A stretch of DNA of 64,000 nt from Streptomyces sp. NBC_01551. Its GTDB lineage: Bacteria; Actinomycetota; Actinomycetes; Streptomycetales; Streptomycetaceae. The notes below the pieces were generated by a model. It worked only from the letters and a program-made list of their open reading frames with translations, had not been told where the DNA came from and searched no databases. Shown here piece by piece: positions 16,786-25,382 of the stretch. The stretch's first letter is position 1; every line of letters begins with the position of its first letter. The stretch is from assembly GCF_026339935.1 (NCBI RefSeq), contig NZ_JAPEPX010000001.1, positions 2,695,001 to 2,759,000 of the forward strand. Reading direction: 5' to 3'. Both the position numbers and the translations under genes were made by a program.

Positions 16786-18521
16786 CGCGTGCTCACCGTC
16801 CTCGTGTCCCGGCCCGAGCGGAGCACGATCCCGGGGATCGCGCCGGTCACCTCGTCGTCGCGGACGGTCTCCACGCCGTTGACGCGGACGGAGACGATGC
16901 CGATCGCCCGCGCGTCCAGCCGGGGGCTGTCCCCGGGCAGGTCGTGCACGAGCGTCGCGGGGCCCGCCTCGATCCGCTCCGGGTCGAAGAGCACCAGGTC
17001 CGCGTGGAACCCCTCGGCGATGCGGCCGCGCTCGCGCAGGCCGAACAGCTGCGCCGGATCGTCGGTGAGCATCCGTACCGCCTGCTCCAGCGGCACCAGC
17101 TTGCGGCCGCGCAGGCAGTCCCCGAGGAAGCGGGTCGTGTACGGGGCGCCGCACATGCGGTCCAGGTGCGCGCCGGCGTCGGAGCCGCCGAGCATCACGT
17201 CCTCGTGCTGCCAGGTCTCGGCGCGCAGCGCCCAGGTCGCGGGGTCGTTGTCGGTCGGCATGGGCCACAGGACGGTGCGCAGGTCGTCGTTGGCGCAGAT
17301 CTCGACGAGGCACTGAAAGGCGTCCTGGCCGCGCTCGGCGGCGATGTCGCCCACGACGCGGCCGGAGAGGCCCTCGTTCTCCTTGCTGTACGTGTCCCCG
17401 ATGACGTAGCGCCCGAAGCCGGCCAGGCGGCGGAACACGCCGGCCTCCTTGCTGTCGGCGCGGCGCAGCATCTCGGCCCGGGTGACGGGGTCGCGGAGCT
17501 TCGCGATCCGCTCGGGGACGGGGAGCGCGAGGATCTCGCCCCAGCCGGGGATGAGGTTGAGCGCGCAGAACGTGCCGAGGGACATGTTCATGGGGGTCAG
17601 GATCGGCATGGTCAGCGCGACGATCCGGCCGCCGGACTTGCGGGCGCGCTCGCTCGGCATCAGTTGGCGGGGGACCCGTTCGGGGACGGCGGCGTCGATG
17701 GTCAGGACGTTCCAGTTCAGGGGGCGCCCGGCGGCGGCGCTCATCTCGACGAAGAGGTCGATCTCGGCGTCGGAGAACTGGTCGAGGCAGCCGGCGACGA
17801 TGGCTTCGAGCTGGGTGCCGTCGTGTTCGCCGACGGCTCTCGACAGCGCGAGGAGCTCCGCCGGTTCGGCGTGGCGGGAGGCGACGGGGGCGCCGGCGCC
17901 GTCGGAGTGGGTGGAGGACTGGGTGGTGGACAGCCCCCAGGCGCCGGCGTCCATGGCGTCGTGGAGCAGCCCGAGCATCTGCTCCATCTGCTCGGGCGTG
18001 GGCCGGCCGCCGACGGCCTCCTCCCCCATCACGTACCTTCGGAGCGCGCAATGCCCGACCATGAACCCGGCGTTGACGGCGATCCGCCCTTCGAGCGCGT
18101 CCAGGTACTCCGCGAAGGTGGACCAGGTCCAGTCGACGCCCTCCTCCAGGGCCTTGAGGGCCATGCCCTCGACCTTGCTCATCATGCGGCGGGTGTAGTC
18201 GGCGTCCTGCGGGCGGGCCGGGTTGAGGGGCGCGAGAGTGAAACCGCAGTTGCCGCCGGCGACGGTGGTGACGCCGTGGTTCATGGACGGGGTGGCGTAG
18301 GGGTCCCAGAACAGCTGGGCGTCGTAGTGCGTGTGGGGGTCGATGAACCCGGGGGTCAGGACGAGCCCGGTGGCGTCCTCGGCGGTCCGGGCCTCCTCCG
18401 TTATGGTGCCGGGCCCGGCGATGACGGCGATCCGCCCGTCCCGGATCCCGACGTCGGCGACGTACCCGGCCGCGCCGGTCCCGTCCACGACGGTGGCTCC
18501 CTTGATCAGGTGGTCGAGCAT
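16782..18521 (-). CDS. N-acyl-D-amino-acid deacylase-type amidohydrolase
   Basis: A 579-residue amidohydrolase-3 / D-aminoacylase family protein. The metal-binding HxH lies in TPGFIDPHTHYD (about residues 57-68); GNCGFTLAPL follows, and the late metal/catalytic aspartate sits in LGGSDAGAHLDR. Known members cleave the amide of N-acyl-D-amino acids, and some are dihydropyrimidinase-like. Actinobacterial relatives near acyl-CoA genes are of unknown substrate. The ATG at 18521 follows GAGGAAGGG; a longer reading to 18632 adds residues without similarity. The gene overlaps the aldehyde dehydrogenase gene. The preceding 251-base gap contains a dispersed repeat. Confidence 0.85.
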   Translation of the reverse strand: MLDHLIKGATVVDGTGAAGYVADVGIRDGRIAVIAGPGTITEEARTAEDATGLVLTPGFIDPHTHYDAQLFWDPYATPSMNHGVTTVAGGNCGFTLAPLNPARPQDADYTRRMMSKVEGMALKALEEGVDWTWSTFAEYLDALEGRIAVNAGFMVGHCALRRYVMGEEAVGGRPTPEQMEQMLGLLHDAMDAGAWGLSTTQSSTHSDGAGAPVASRHAEPAELLALSRAVGEHDGTQLEAIVAGCLDQFSDAEIDLFVEMSAAAGRPLNWNVLTIDAAVPERVPRQLMPSERARKSGGRIVALTMPILTPMNMSLGTFCALNLIPGWGEILALPVPERIAKLRDPVTRAEMLRRADSKEAGVFRRLAGFGRYVIGDTYSKENEGLSGRVVGDIAAERGQDAFQCLVEICANDDLRTVLWPMPTDNDPATWALRAETWQHEDVMLGGSDAGAHLDRMCGAPYTTRFLGDCLRGRKLVPLEQAVRMLTDDPAQLFGLRERGRIAEGFHADLVLFDPERIEAGPATLVHDLPGDSPRLDARAIGIVSVRVNGVETVRDDEVTGAIPGIVLRSGRDTRTVSTR

Positions 18522-18625
18522 GACGTCCCTTCCTCGGTGGACCGCTGCCGTTGCGCTGCCGCTTCTGTTACGGGGACTCCGCCGGCCCCGGCCGACCGGT
18601 TCCACCCGGCCCGGCGGCAATTCCG

Positions 18626-18648
18626 GCCTCAAACGCCGACGAGGCTGA
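18626..18648. repeat. Dispersed Streptomyces intergenic repeat
   Basis: GGCCTCAAACGCCGACGAGG is close to a GC-rich, partly palindromic element (containing CTCAAACGCC) that I recall as scattered through Streptomyces intergenic DNA. A second partial copy is at 62185-62211. It lies in a gene-free stretch of 251 bases. Confidence 0.45.
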
Positions 18649-18772
18649 TTCCCCCGAGGTCCGGCCGGAGGGGGCGCTGGCCGCTGCCGTGTGCCTCCGG
18701 CCGGATCCGGGTGGGGGCCGGGGCCCCCGGGGCGGCGGTCCGGGAAACCGCCGCCCCCGTTCCCCCGCCGGC

Positions 18773-19903
18773 TCAGACGGCCTGGCGGAAGCGGGTCGTG
18801 CGGTGGACCGGGTCCGTGTCTATCTCCGGGATGACGTGCTCACCGATCAGCTTGATCGTCGTCATCGTGTCCTCGTACGAGACCCCCGTCGGCAGGCCGA
18901 AGGAGAGCTGGTCCGCGCCCGCCTGCTCCCAGCGCTTGCACTGGGCCTTGACCTCAGAGGGGTCACCGCAGATCAGCAGCTCCTCCGCGATGAGGAGTTC
19001 GATGATCTCCGCGTTGTACTCCGGCAGGGTCTCCGGCCACTGCGGGATCGCCTCCGGCCGCGGGAACGTGTCGTGGTAGCGGAACACCAGCGATTGGAAG
19101 CGGTTCATGTTCGCGTTGACCGCGATCTCCACCGCCTTGTCGTGCGTCTCCGCACAGATCGCCGTGGAGGTGACCATCACGTTGTCGTTCACGAAGGCCC
19201 CGATCGCCTTCGCCTCCTGGATCGCCGTCTTGTACTGCTCCAGCACCCACTCCATGTCGGAGACCTTCTGGACGCTGAACCCGAGGACGCCGAGGCCCTT
19301 CTTCGCCGCCATCGCGTACGAGGAGGGCGACCCGGCGGCGTACCACATGGCCGGGTGCGCCTTGCCGTACGGCTTCGGGAAGATCTTGCGGGGCGGGAGC
19401 GACCAGTGCTTGCCCTGGAACCCCTCGTATTCCTCCTGGAGGAACATCTTGGGGAACTCCGCGATGGTCTCCTCCCAGATCTCCTTGGTGGCGTTCATGT
19501 CCGTGATGCCGGGCAGGAACCCGAGGATCTCGTGGCTGCCGGCACCGCGCCCGGTGCCGAACTCGAAGCGCCCCTTGGAGAGGTGGTCGAGCATGGTGAC
19601 CTTCTCGGCCACCTTCACCGGGTGGTTGACCGGGGCCAGCGGGTTGAAGATGCCGGAGCCGAGGTGGATGCGCTCGGTGGCGTGGGCGAGGTACGCGAGG
19701 AACACCTCGTTCGCCGACAGGTGCGAGTACTCCTCCAGGAAGTGGTGCTCGGAGGCCCAGGCGTACTTGAAGCCGGACTTGTCGGCCTGGATGACGTACT
19801 CGGTCTCCTCGACCAGCGCCTTGTGCTCTGCCTCGGGGTCGACCTTGGACCGCGCCTCAGGCACGTATCCCTGCACGAAGAGCCCGAATTCCAAGGGGTT
19901 CAC
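18773..19903 (-). CDS. LLM-class flavin-dependent oxidoreductase
   Basis: A 376-residue luciferase-like TIM barrel. Recognisable segments are FKYAWASEHHFLEEYSHLS, HLGSGIFNPLAPVNHP, LDHLSKGRFEFGTGRGAG and, late, LLICGDPSEVKAQC. This subgroup (about 370 residues with a long central part) includes alkanal- and ketone-monooxygenase-like enzymes; whether FMN or F420 is used cannot be told from sequence. The start is GTG with TAAGGACG upstream. A perfect CTGACG palindrome lies 14 bases before the start and a one-mismatch copy at 19978-19992. Codon use is like the neighbours. Confidence 0.85.
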   Translation of the reverse strand: MNPLEFGLFVQGYVPEARSKVDPEAEHKALVEETEYVIQADKSGFKYAWASEHHFLEEYSHLSANEVFLAYLAHATERIHLGSGIFNPLAPVNHPVKVAEKVTMLDHLSKGRFEFGTGRGAGSHEILGFLPGITDMNATKEIWEETIAEFPKMFLQEEYEGFQGKHWSLPPRKIFPKPYGKAHPAMWYAAGSPSSYAMAAKKGLGVLGFSVQKVSDMEWVLEQYKTAIQEAKAIGAFVNDNVMVTSTAICAETHDKAVEIAVNANMNRFQSLVFRYHDTFPRPEAIPQWPETLPEYNAEIIELLIAEELLICGDPSEVKAQCKRWEQAGADQLSFGLPTGVSYEDTMTTIKLIGEHVIPEIDTDPVHRTTRFRQAV

Positions 19904-19916
19904 CGTCCTTAAGTTT

Positions 19917-19931
19917 CTGACGTGTCGTCAG
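19917..19931. promoter_or_regulatory. CTGACG-N3-CGTCAG operator, site 2
   Basis: Perfect arms (CTGACGTGTCGTCAG), 14 bases upstream of the GTG of the minus-strand LLM gene at 19903. A repressor bound here would overlap the expected promoter or leader. Confidence 0.75.
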
Positions 19932-19977
19932 ATTTGATGTCCCGACTGTTCCACCGCCGAGGCGGGAGCGTCAATAC

Positions 19978-19992
19978 CTGACGCTTCATCAG
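19978..19992. promoter_or_regulatory. CTGACG-type operator, site 3 (one mismatch)
   Basis: CTGACGCTTCATCAG, with 11 of 12 arm positions conserved, 61 bases from site 2. Both lie in the 95-base gap between the SDR stop and the LLM start, so they may bind cooperatively. It is the only copy that is not the nearest one to a gene start. Confidence 0.55.
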
Positions 19993-19998
19993 ATGCGC

Positions 19999-20796
19999 TC
20001 AGAGGATGCTGACGCCCGCCATCCAGCCACCGTCGATCACGAACGGCTGGCCGGTGATGTACGAGGAGTCCTCGCTGGTCAGGAAGAGGGCGAGGCGGGC
20101 GATCTCCTCCGGCTGCCCGACCCGGCCCATCGGCACGACCCGCTTGTAGAGCTCCGCCATGGCGTCCCTGGCCTCGTCCGTCATCCCGGCCGGATCCAGC
20201 AGCCCCGGGTTGGCCATCGGGGTGTCCACGGCCCCCGGGCACATCGCGTTGACCCGGATGCCCCGCGCGGCCAGCTCCAGCGCGGCGACCCGGGTCAGGC
20301 CGAGGATCGCCGCCTTGGTGGCCGCGTACGTGCCGACGTAGGCCATGCCCGTCAGGCCGGTGTAGGAGGAGGTGTTGACGATGGTCCCGCCGCCCGCCTC
20401 CGCGATCTCGGGGGCAACGGACTTGATGCCGAGGAAGGCGCCGACCTGGTTGACCTGGACCACCTGCTGGAACTCCTCCAGCGGCGTCGCCGTCAGCTCG
20501 TTGAAGCGGAGGATGCCGGCGTTGTTGACCAGGCCGTTCACCGGACCGAAGGCCTCCTTCGCGGTGGCGATCGCGGCGGCCCAGTCCTCCTCCCGGCTCA
20601 CGTCCAGCCGCACGTAGCGGGCGCGGTCCGCTCCGGCCTCCTTGGCTATGTCCTGCGCGACGGCGGCGCCCTGCTCGTCCAGTACGTCGCCGAGCAGCAC
20701 CGAGGCCCCCTCGGCGGCGAAGAGGCGGGCCTCCTGCTCGCCCTGGCCGCGCGCCGCACCGGTGATGATGACGACGCGCCCGTCCAGCTTGCCCAT
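19999..20796 (-). CDS. SDR-family oxidoreductase
   Basis: A 265-residue classical SDR. The cofactor motif is ITGAARGQGEQEARLFA, then NNAGILRFNE, catalytic SSYTGLTGMAYVGTYAATK with the Y-x-x-x-K pair, and the C-terminal YITGQPFVIDGGW. The motif TGxxxGQG is common in mycofactocin-type or steroid-type SDRs, but this one lacks the long insertion of the mycofactocin group. It probably oxidises or reduces a hydroxy/keto group on a catabolic intermediate. It lies 17 bases downstream of the LLM gene at 20814-21761, in one operon behind the palindrome at 21831. Confidence 0.88.
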   Translation of the reverse strand: MGKLDGRVVIITGAARGQGEQEARLFAAEGASVLLGDVLDEQGAAVAQDIAKEAGADRARYVRLDVSREEDWAAAIATAKEAFGPVNGLVNNAGILRFNELTATPLEEFQQVVQVNQVGAFLGIKSVAPEIAEAGGGTIVNTSSYTGLTGMAYVGTYAATKAAILGLTRVAALELAARGIRVNAMCPGAVDTPMANPGLLDPAGMTDEARDAMAELYKRVVPMGRVGQPEEIARLALFLTSEDSSYITGQPFVIDGGWMAGVSIL

Positions 20797-20813
20797 GCCC
20801 GTACCCCTGTTCG

Positions 20814-21761
20814 CTAGTCGTTGAGGAGCGGGGCGACCCCGTCCCCGAAAGCGGTGATCTGATCGGTGAGTTCGGCGCGGTCGCGGCTGCGGAAGCGGAC
20901 CTGGATCTGGTCCACGCCGAGCGCCTTGTACGCGCGGAGGGACTCGGCGAGCACCTCCGGCTTTCCGGTGAGCGCCCGCCGGCCGGTGTCCCAGCCGGGC
21001 TCGCCCACGTAGAGCGGCTCGGTGATGGCGCCGATCTCGATGGGGGTGGTGACGCCCGCCGCCTGCCGCAGTTCCCCGATACGGGCGATCTGCGCCGGGA
21101 TCTTGTCCCTCGGGTCGCCCTGCGGGAGCCAGCCGTCACCGCGGACGGCGGCCCGGCGCACGGCGGCGGGCGAGGAGCCGCCGACCCAGACGGGGATCCG
21201 TTCCTGGGCGGGGCGGGGCAGCTGCCCGAGGTCCTTGAACGCGAACAGCTCGCCCTCGAACTCCGGGTACTCCTCGGGACCGAGGGCGGCGCGCAGCGCG
21301 TCGAGGGTCTCGTCGAGGACGGCCCCGCGGCGGGCGAAGCCGACGCCGAGGGCCTCGAACTCCTCCTGGACGTGCCCGGCGCCTACGCCGAGGATCAGGC
21401 GTCCGCCGCAGAGGTGGTCGAGGGTGGCGTACTGCTTGGCGCTGATCAGCGGGTGGCGCAGGCCGACGATGGCGACGTGGCTCAGCAGCCGGACGCGTTC
21501 GGTGATCCCGGCCAGGAAGGAGAGGGTGGCGACGGGGTCGTACCAGACGGTGCTCATGGGGCCGGCGAGCCGGCGCGGGATGGCCACGTGGTCGCAGGTG
21601 GCCAGGTATCCGAACCCGGCCAGGTCGGCGGCCCGGGCCACCGCGGCGAGGTCGGCGGCGGTGGCCGTCGCCTCCCAGGGCTCGGCGTAGATGGTGCTCT
21701 GCGACTGGATCGGGAGCTGCATCCCGTACGCCAGCCGGCCTTCCGCAAACACGCGCGCCAT
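20814..21761 (-). CDS. LLM-class F420-type oxidoreductase
   Basis: A 315-residue luciferase-like protein. Segments GFGYLATCDHVAIP, LLSHVAIVGLRHP, LDHLCGGRLILGVGAGHVQEEF, PVWVGGSSPAAVRRAA and GDGWLPQG are those of the F420-dependent LLM group (TIGR03619-like). The ATG at 21761 is chosen for its GAGGCGGGGA ribosome binding site and because it removes an unlikely Arg-rich leader. It is the first gene of an operon with the SDR and carries a perfect CTGACG palindrome 70 bases upstream. Two LLM enzymes in one controlled block suggest successive redox or monooxygenase steps on one substrate. Confidence 0.83.
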   Translation of the reverse strand: MARVFAEGRLAYGMQLPIQSQSTIYAEPWEATATAADLAAVARAADLAGFGYLATCDHVAIPRRLAGPMSTVWYDPVATLSFLAGITERVRLLSHVAIVGLRHPLISAKQYATLDHLCGGRLILGVGAGHVQEEFEALGVGFARRGAVLDETLDALRAALGPEEYPEFEGELFAFKDLGQLPRPAQERIPVWVGGSSPAAVRRAAVRGDGWLPQGDPRDKIPAQIARIGELRQAAGVTTPIEIGAITEPLYVGEPGWDTGRRALTGKPEVLAESLRAYKALGVDQIQVRFRSRDRAELTDQITAFGDGVAPLLND

Positions 21762-21830
21762 GCCGTCCCCGCCTCGCCTTCGCCTGCGTCTGCCGATTCG
21801 TCCCATCGGCGCCGGGGGTCATCGTCGTAG

Positions 21831-21845
21831 CTGACGGTCCGTCAG
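21831..21845. promoter_or_regulatory. CTGACG-N3-CGTCAG operator, site 4
   Basis: Perfect arms, CTGACGGTCCGTCAG, 70 bases upstream of the LLM start at 21761 (minus strand). It heads the LLM-SDR operon. Confidence 0.75.
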
Positions 21846-21974
21846 GCAAGGGTTTCGACAGCGCCACCCGACCACACGGCCCTACGCTGGGCCGGCGCGC
21901 CGACGGCTGAACAGCGGCGGTACCCAGAGGGGGAGCTGGACCGGCGGTTGGCCGGAGGGTGAGGAAGGTCGGGC

Positions 21975-22661
21975 GTGGAGCTGTTTCTGACGCTGGTCAG
22001 CGGAGTGGCGTGGACCGTGGTGTACGTCGAGGCGATCCGGGTCGGGCTGCGGGACCGGACGTACGCGATGCCGGTCGCCGCGCTCGCGCTGAACTTCGCC
22101 TGGGAGTCGATCTACGCCGTCAACGAGGTCACGGCCGGGGTGTCCGCGCAGGGCGTCGTCAACGTGGTGTGGGCCGTCGCCGACATCGCCATCATCGGCA
22201 CCTACCTGCGCTTCGGGCGGGCCGAGCTGCCCGGGTTCGTGACGCGGCCGCTGTTCGCGGGGTGGAGCGGGCTCGTGTTCGCCAGTGCCTTCGCCGTGCA
22301 GTGGCTCTTCCTCGCGCACTTCGGGACGCACGACGCGACCCGCTACTCCGCGTTCCTGCAGAACCTGCTGATGTCCGGGCTGTTCATCGCCCTCTACGCC
22401 GGACGGCAGGGCCCGCGCGGACAGTCGCTCGTCATCGCGGTGGCGAAGTGGCTGGGGACGCTCGCGCCGACCCTGCTGTTCGGGGTCATCGAGGACTCGC
22501 CGTTCATCCTCGGGCTCGGAGTCCTGTGCTCCGTGTTCGACCTGGCGTACATCGGGCTGCTGGTGGGCGGGCGGCGGGGCCTCGGTGCGAGCACGGCCGG
22601 CCCCACCGGTGCGGCGGACGGTCCTGGGCCGCTCAGAAGCCGGCCGGGCCCATCGCGATGA
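21975..22661 (+). CDS. Putative transmembrane terpene-cyclase family protein
   Basis: A 228-residue integral membrane protein with about seven hydrophobic segments and almost no soluble loops until the polar C terminus. Two conserved acidic sites match the fungal Pyr4/PaxB cyclase pattern: NFAWESIYAVNE in an early helix and CSVFDLAYIGLL in the last. Essential Glu and Asp residues occupy such places in Pyr4. Those enzymes protonate and cyclise polyprenyl epoxides in meroterpenoid synthesis; bacterial relatives mostly have unknown substrates. No prenyltransferase gene lies in the window. It starts at GTG after GAGGAAGG. The 3' end overlaps the convergent transpeptidase gene by 29 bases. Confidence 0.55.
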   Translation: MELFLTLVSGVAWTVVYVEAIRVGLRDRTYAMPVAALALNFAWESIYAVNEVTAGVSAQGVVNVVWAVADIAIIGTYLRFGRAELPGFVTRPLFAGWSGLVFASAFAVQWLFLAHFGTHDATRYSAFLQNLLMSGLFIALYAGRQGPRGQSLVIAVAKWLGTLAPTLLFGVIEDSPFILGLGVLCSVFDLAYIGLLVGGRRGLGASTAGPTGAADGPGPLRSRPGPSR

Positions 22662-23451
22662 CCGGGTGGGCGGCCGGGTCCAGGGTCTGCAGGAGCGTCC
22701 GCATCGCCTCCTTCGAGATGCCGACGCAGCCCCGCGAGGGGCCGTCGTGGTCCACGTGGAGCCAGATGTTGCCGCCCTTGTCCTCGCCGTCCGGCTGCCT
22801 CGGGTCGAGCGGGGACACACCGCGCTCGCGGTTGAAGTCGATCGCGACGACGTAGTCGAAGGCGCCGGCCAGGGACTCTCCGTTCACGCCCTCCCCCGTC
22901 GGGACGAAGAGGCGGCTGCGGTCGTACGGGAACCTGGTGCCCGGCGGCTTCGGCAGCAGGCCGCCCGCGTCCGTCAGGGTGAACAAGCCCACCGGCGAGG
23001 TCAGGTCCCCCTGCTCCCGCTCGGCCGCCGGGGACCAGCCGTTGGCCCCGTTGCGGGCCGGCCAGGTCACGGCCGGGGTCCAGTCGGCACCCGGCCCGGG
23101 CCGGTCGTACAGGGTCACGGTGGACTCCGAGGAGTCCTCCGCCTTTCCGGTGACCAGGACCAGCTGGCGGGCGTCCGCCGGGATGCCGGCCAGGGTCGCC
23201 TCGCTGATGCCGGTCAGGCCCTGGAGGGGGTCCCGGTGCGTCACGCGCCCGGCGCGGTCGGCCGCCGCCACGGCCGCCGCGGCCGCCGTCGGGCGGTCGT
23301 CGAGCGACGCCCGGGCGGGCCGCGCACCGTCCGGCCTGTCGTGGACGGCGTTGGCCCAGGCAGCCGTGGCGGTCAGCAGGCCGAGCGCGGCCGCGACGGC
23401 GACGCGCTTCGACGTACGGGAGCGGGAGCGGACTCGGACGTGCTTGCTCAT
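22633..23451 (-). CDS. L,D-transpeptidase (YkuD family), exported
   Basis: A 272-residue protein with an N-terminal membrane anchor or signal peptide (basic start, hydrophobic residues about 17-33). Residues about 95-270 form the YkuD domain. Its active-site pattern is HVDHDGPSRGCVGI, with Cys242 as nucleophile and His232/His235 nearby. Such enzymes make 3-3 crosslinks in peptidoglycan or attach proteins to it; this branch, with VVAIDFNRERG, resembles short secreted YkuD proteins of unknown acceptor. It starts at ATG and is followed downstream (to the left) only by the convergent membrane gene. The two-component genes lie upstream in the same orientation. Confidence 0.82.
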   Translation of the reverse strand: MSKHVRVRSRSRTSKRVAVAAALGLLTATAAWANAVHDRPDGARPARASLDDRPTAAAAAVAAADRAGRVTHRDPLQGLTGISEATLAGIPADARQLVLVTGKAEDSSESTVTLYDRPGPGADWTPAVTWPARNGANGWSPAAEREQGDLTSPVGLFTLTDAGGLLPKPPGTRFPYDRSRLFVPTGEGVNGESLAGAFDYVVAIDFNRERGVSPLDPRQPDGEDKGGNIWLHVDHDGPSRGCVGISKEAMRTLLQTLDPAAHPVIAMGPAGF

Positions 23452-23476
23452 TGTTCCGACCGTACACAGCGGAGCC

Positions 23477-24703
23477 TCAGGAGCCGGGGAAGCGGACCCG
23501 GATCGTCAGCCCGCCGCCGGGTGCCGGGTTCGCCTCGGCGCGCAGTTTCGCGCCGTGCGCCCGCGCGATCGAGGCCACGATCGACAGGCCCAGCCCGGCG
23601 CCCTCGCCCGCGGTGTGCCGGCGCTCGGCGCGCCGCCGGAACGGCTCCAGCAGCCGCGGGACGTCGCCCGGCGCGATCACCGGGCCGGTGTTGGACACCG
23701 TCAGCACCCCGTCGCGGGAGGTGGCCAGCGCGATCTCGCCGCCCGGGCTGTTGTGACGTACCGCGTTGACCAGCAGGTTCCGTACCAGATGGCCCAGCAG
23801 CGTGCCGTCGCCGGTCACGGTCAGCGGCGCGAGGGCCCGTACGACGGTGAGGCCCGCCGACGCCCGCGCGTCCGCCTCGACCGCGGCCAGCTCGGCCTCC
23901 GCGAGGGCAGCGAGATCCACCGGTCGGGCGGATTCCAGCCCCTCCTCCGACACGGCGAGCAGCAGCAGCGACTCGATGAGGTGCTCGCTGGAGTCGGCGA
24001 CGCCGATCAGCTTGTCGCGGATCCGGGCGACCCGCTCCGGCGGCGGGTCGCCCGCCAGCCCGATCTCGGCGGCCGCCCGCTGGACGGCCAGCGGGGTGCG
24101 CAGCTCGTGCGCGGCGTTGGCGGCGAACCGCCGCTGCGCGCCGAGGAGGTCCTCCATCCGGTCGAGCATGCCGTCGAAGGTGTCGGCGAGCCGCTTGAGC
24201 TCGCCGGGCGGGGCCTTGAGGCCGATCCGCTCGTGCAGGTTCTCCCCCGACAGGCGGCGCGCCGTCTCGGTGATGACGCCGACGGGGCGCAGCACGCGGC
24301 CGGCCATCCACCAGGCCAGCCAGATCGACAGCACGGCGAAGACGGCGAGGGCGATGAGCGAGACGATCAGGAGTTCGTGGAGGGTGGCCGCCTCGACGGC
24401 GGTGGAGAGGTTGCGGGTGACGGCCCACTGCTGGAGCTGCTCCTGCGAGGGGGTGGCGGCGCCGGAGGGGGCCCGCTCGGCGGGTGTCGCGGGGATGGCC
24501 GGGGCCGCCGTCTGCCCTTCGCGGGCGGCGCGCTCGAAGGCGGTACCGGGGACGACGGTGGTGACGGCGCCGCTGATGCGGGTGTAGAGGGCGCCCCGGA
24601 GCAGGAGGTTGATGAGCGCGATCAGGCCGCCGCCCGCGAGGACGAGGAGCGAGCCGTAGAGCACGGTGAGACGGGTGCGCTCGGATTGGATCAGTGCTCT
24701 CAT
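23477..24703 (-). CDS. Sensor histidine kinase
   Basis: A 408-residue membrane histidine kinase. Transmembrane segments are at about residues 12-36 and 110-132, bounding an extracytoplasmic domain of about 75 residues rich in Ala, Pro and Thr. HAMP follows, then the H-box FAANAAHELRTPL with His199 as phosphoacceptor, an N-box NLLVNAVRHNSPGG and G-boxes including GEGAGLGLSIV. It pairs with the response regulator just upstream. The ATG sits inside a 17-bp tandem duplication that inserts a six-codon mini-ORF between regulator and kinase. The divergent transporter operon is the likely target. Confidence 0.92.
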   Translation of the reverse strand: MRALIQSERTRLTVLYGSLLVLAGGGLIALINLLLRGALYTRISGAVTTVVPGTAFERAAREGQTAAPAIPATPAERAPSGAATPSQEQLQQWAVTRNLSTAVEAATLHELLIVSLIALAVFAVLSIWLAWWMAGRVLRPVGVITETARRLSGENLHERIGLKAPPGELKRLADTFDGMLDRMEDLLGAQRRFAANAAHELRTPLAVQRAAAEIGLAGDPPPERVARIRDKLIGVADSSEHLIESLLLLAVSEEGLESARPVDLAALAEAELAAVEADARASAGLTVVRALAPLTVTGDGTLLGHLVRNLLVNAVRHNSPGGEIALATSRDGVLTVSNTGPVIAPGDVPRLLEPFRRRAERRHTAGEGAGLGLSIVASIARAHGAKLRAEANPAPGGGLTIRVRFPGS

Positions 24704-24722
24704 CGGATCAGTGCTCTCATCG
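24689..24722. repeat. 17-bp tandem duplication at the regulator/kinase junction
   Basis: GATCAGTGCTCTCATCG occurs twice in perfect tandem (24689-24705, 24706-24722). On the minus strand each copy holds an ATGA. The regulator's TGA (24719-24717) overlaps an ATG at 24720 that opens the mini-ORF MRALIR. That mini-ORF's TGA (24702-24700) in turn overlaps the kinase ATG at 24703. Confidence 0.85.
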
Positions 24723-25382
24723 TGGACCGGTGATCCGGTAGCCCGCCCCCGGGACCGTCTCGATCAGCGCGGGCTCCCCCAGCTTCGCGCGCAGCTTGCT
24801 CAGCGTGACCCGTACGGCGTTCGTGCTGTACGAGGTGTCCTCCTCCCACACCTGCTCGATCAGGTCGTCGCTGCTGAGCACGGCCCCGCCGGCCCGCAGC
24901 AGCGCCTCCAGGACGGCGAACTCCTTGCGGGACAGCGCCAGCCGGTGCCCGTCGCGGGTCGCGGTGCGCCGCGCGGTGTCGACGGCGACCCCGGCCCGTT
25001 CCAGGACGGGCGGCAGCGCGGGCCGGGCGCGCCGGCCCAGGGCCAGGACGCGGGCGAGGAGCTCGTCGTAGGCGAAGGGCTTGGTGAGGTAGTCGTCGGC
25101 GCCCAGGCCGAGGCCCTCGACGCGGTCCCGTACGGTCCCGGACGCGGTCAGCATCAGCACCCGGGTCAGCAGCCGCTCGCGCACGACCTGGCGGCAGACC
25201 TCGTCGCCGTGCAGGCCGGGCAGATCGCGGTCGAGGACGAGGACGTCGTACGCGCCCAGGCGCAGCCGGCGCAGGGCTTCCAGGCCGTCGCCCGCCTCGT
25301 CGACGGCCAGCGCGTCGCGGCGCAGGCCCTCGGCGATCATCTCCCGGAGGAATTCCTCGTCCTCCACCACCAGAACTCGCAT
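24717..25382 (-). CDS. OmpR-family response regulator
   Basis: A 221-residue two-domain regulator. The receiver domain starts MRVLVVEDEE, with phosphoacceptor Asp51 in VLVLDRDLPG and the conserved lysine in LTKPFAYDELLARV. The C-terminal winged helix has the recognition region NAVRVTLSKLRAKLG and ends ETVPGAGYRITGPR. It is activated by the adjacent kinase and binds DNA as a dimer. Divergent genes for a lipoprotein, adaptor and ABC transporter begin 90 bases away and are the likely targets. The stop overlaps an ATG of the tandem repeat at the kinase junction. Confidence 0.93.
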   Translation of the reverse strand: MRVLVVEDEEFLREMIAEGLRRDALAVDEAGDGLEALRRLRLGAYDVLVLDRDLPGLHGDEVCRQVVRERLLTRVLMLTASGTVRDRVEGLGLGADDYLTKPFAYDELLARVLALGRRARPALPPVLERAGVAVDTARRTATRDGHRLALSRKEFAVLEALLRAGGAVLSSDDLIEQVWEEDTSYSTNAVRVTLSKLRAKLGEPALIETVPGAGYRITGPR

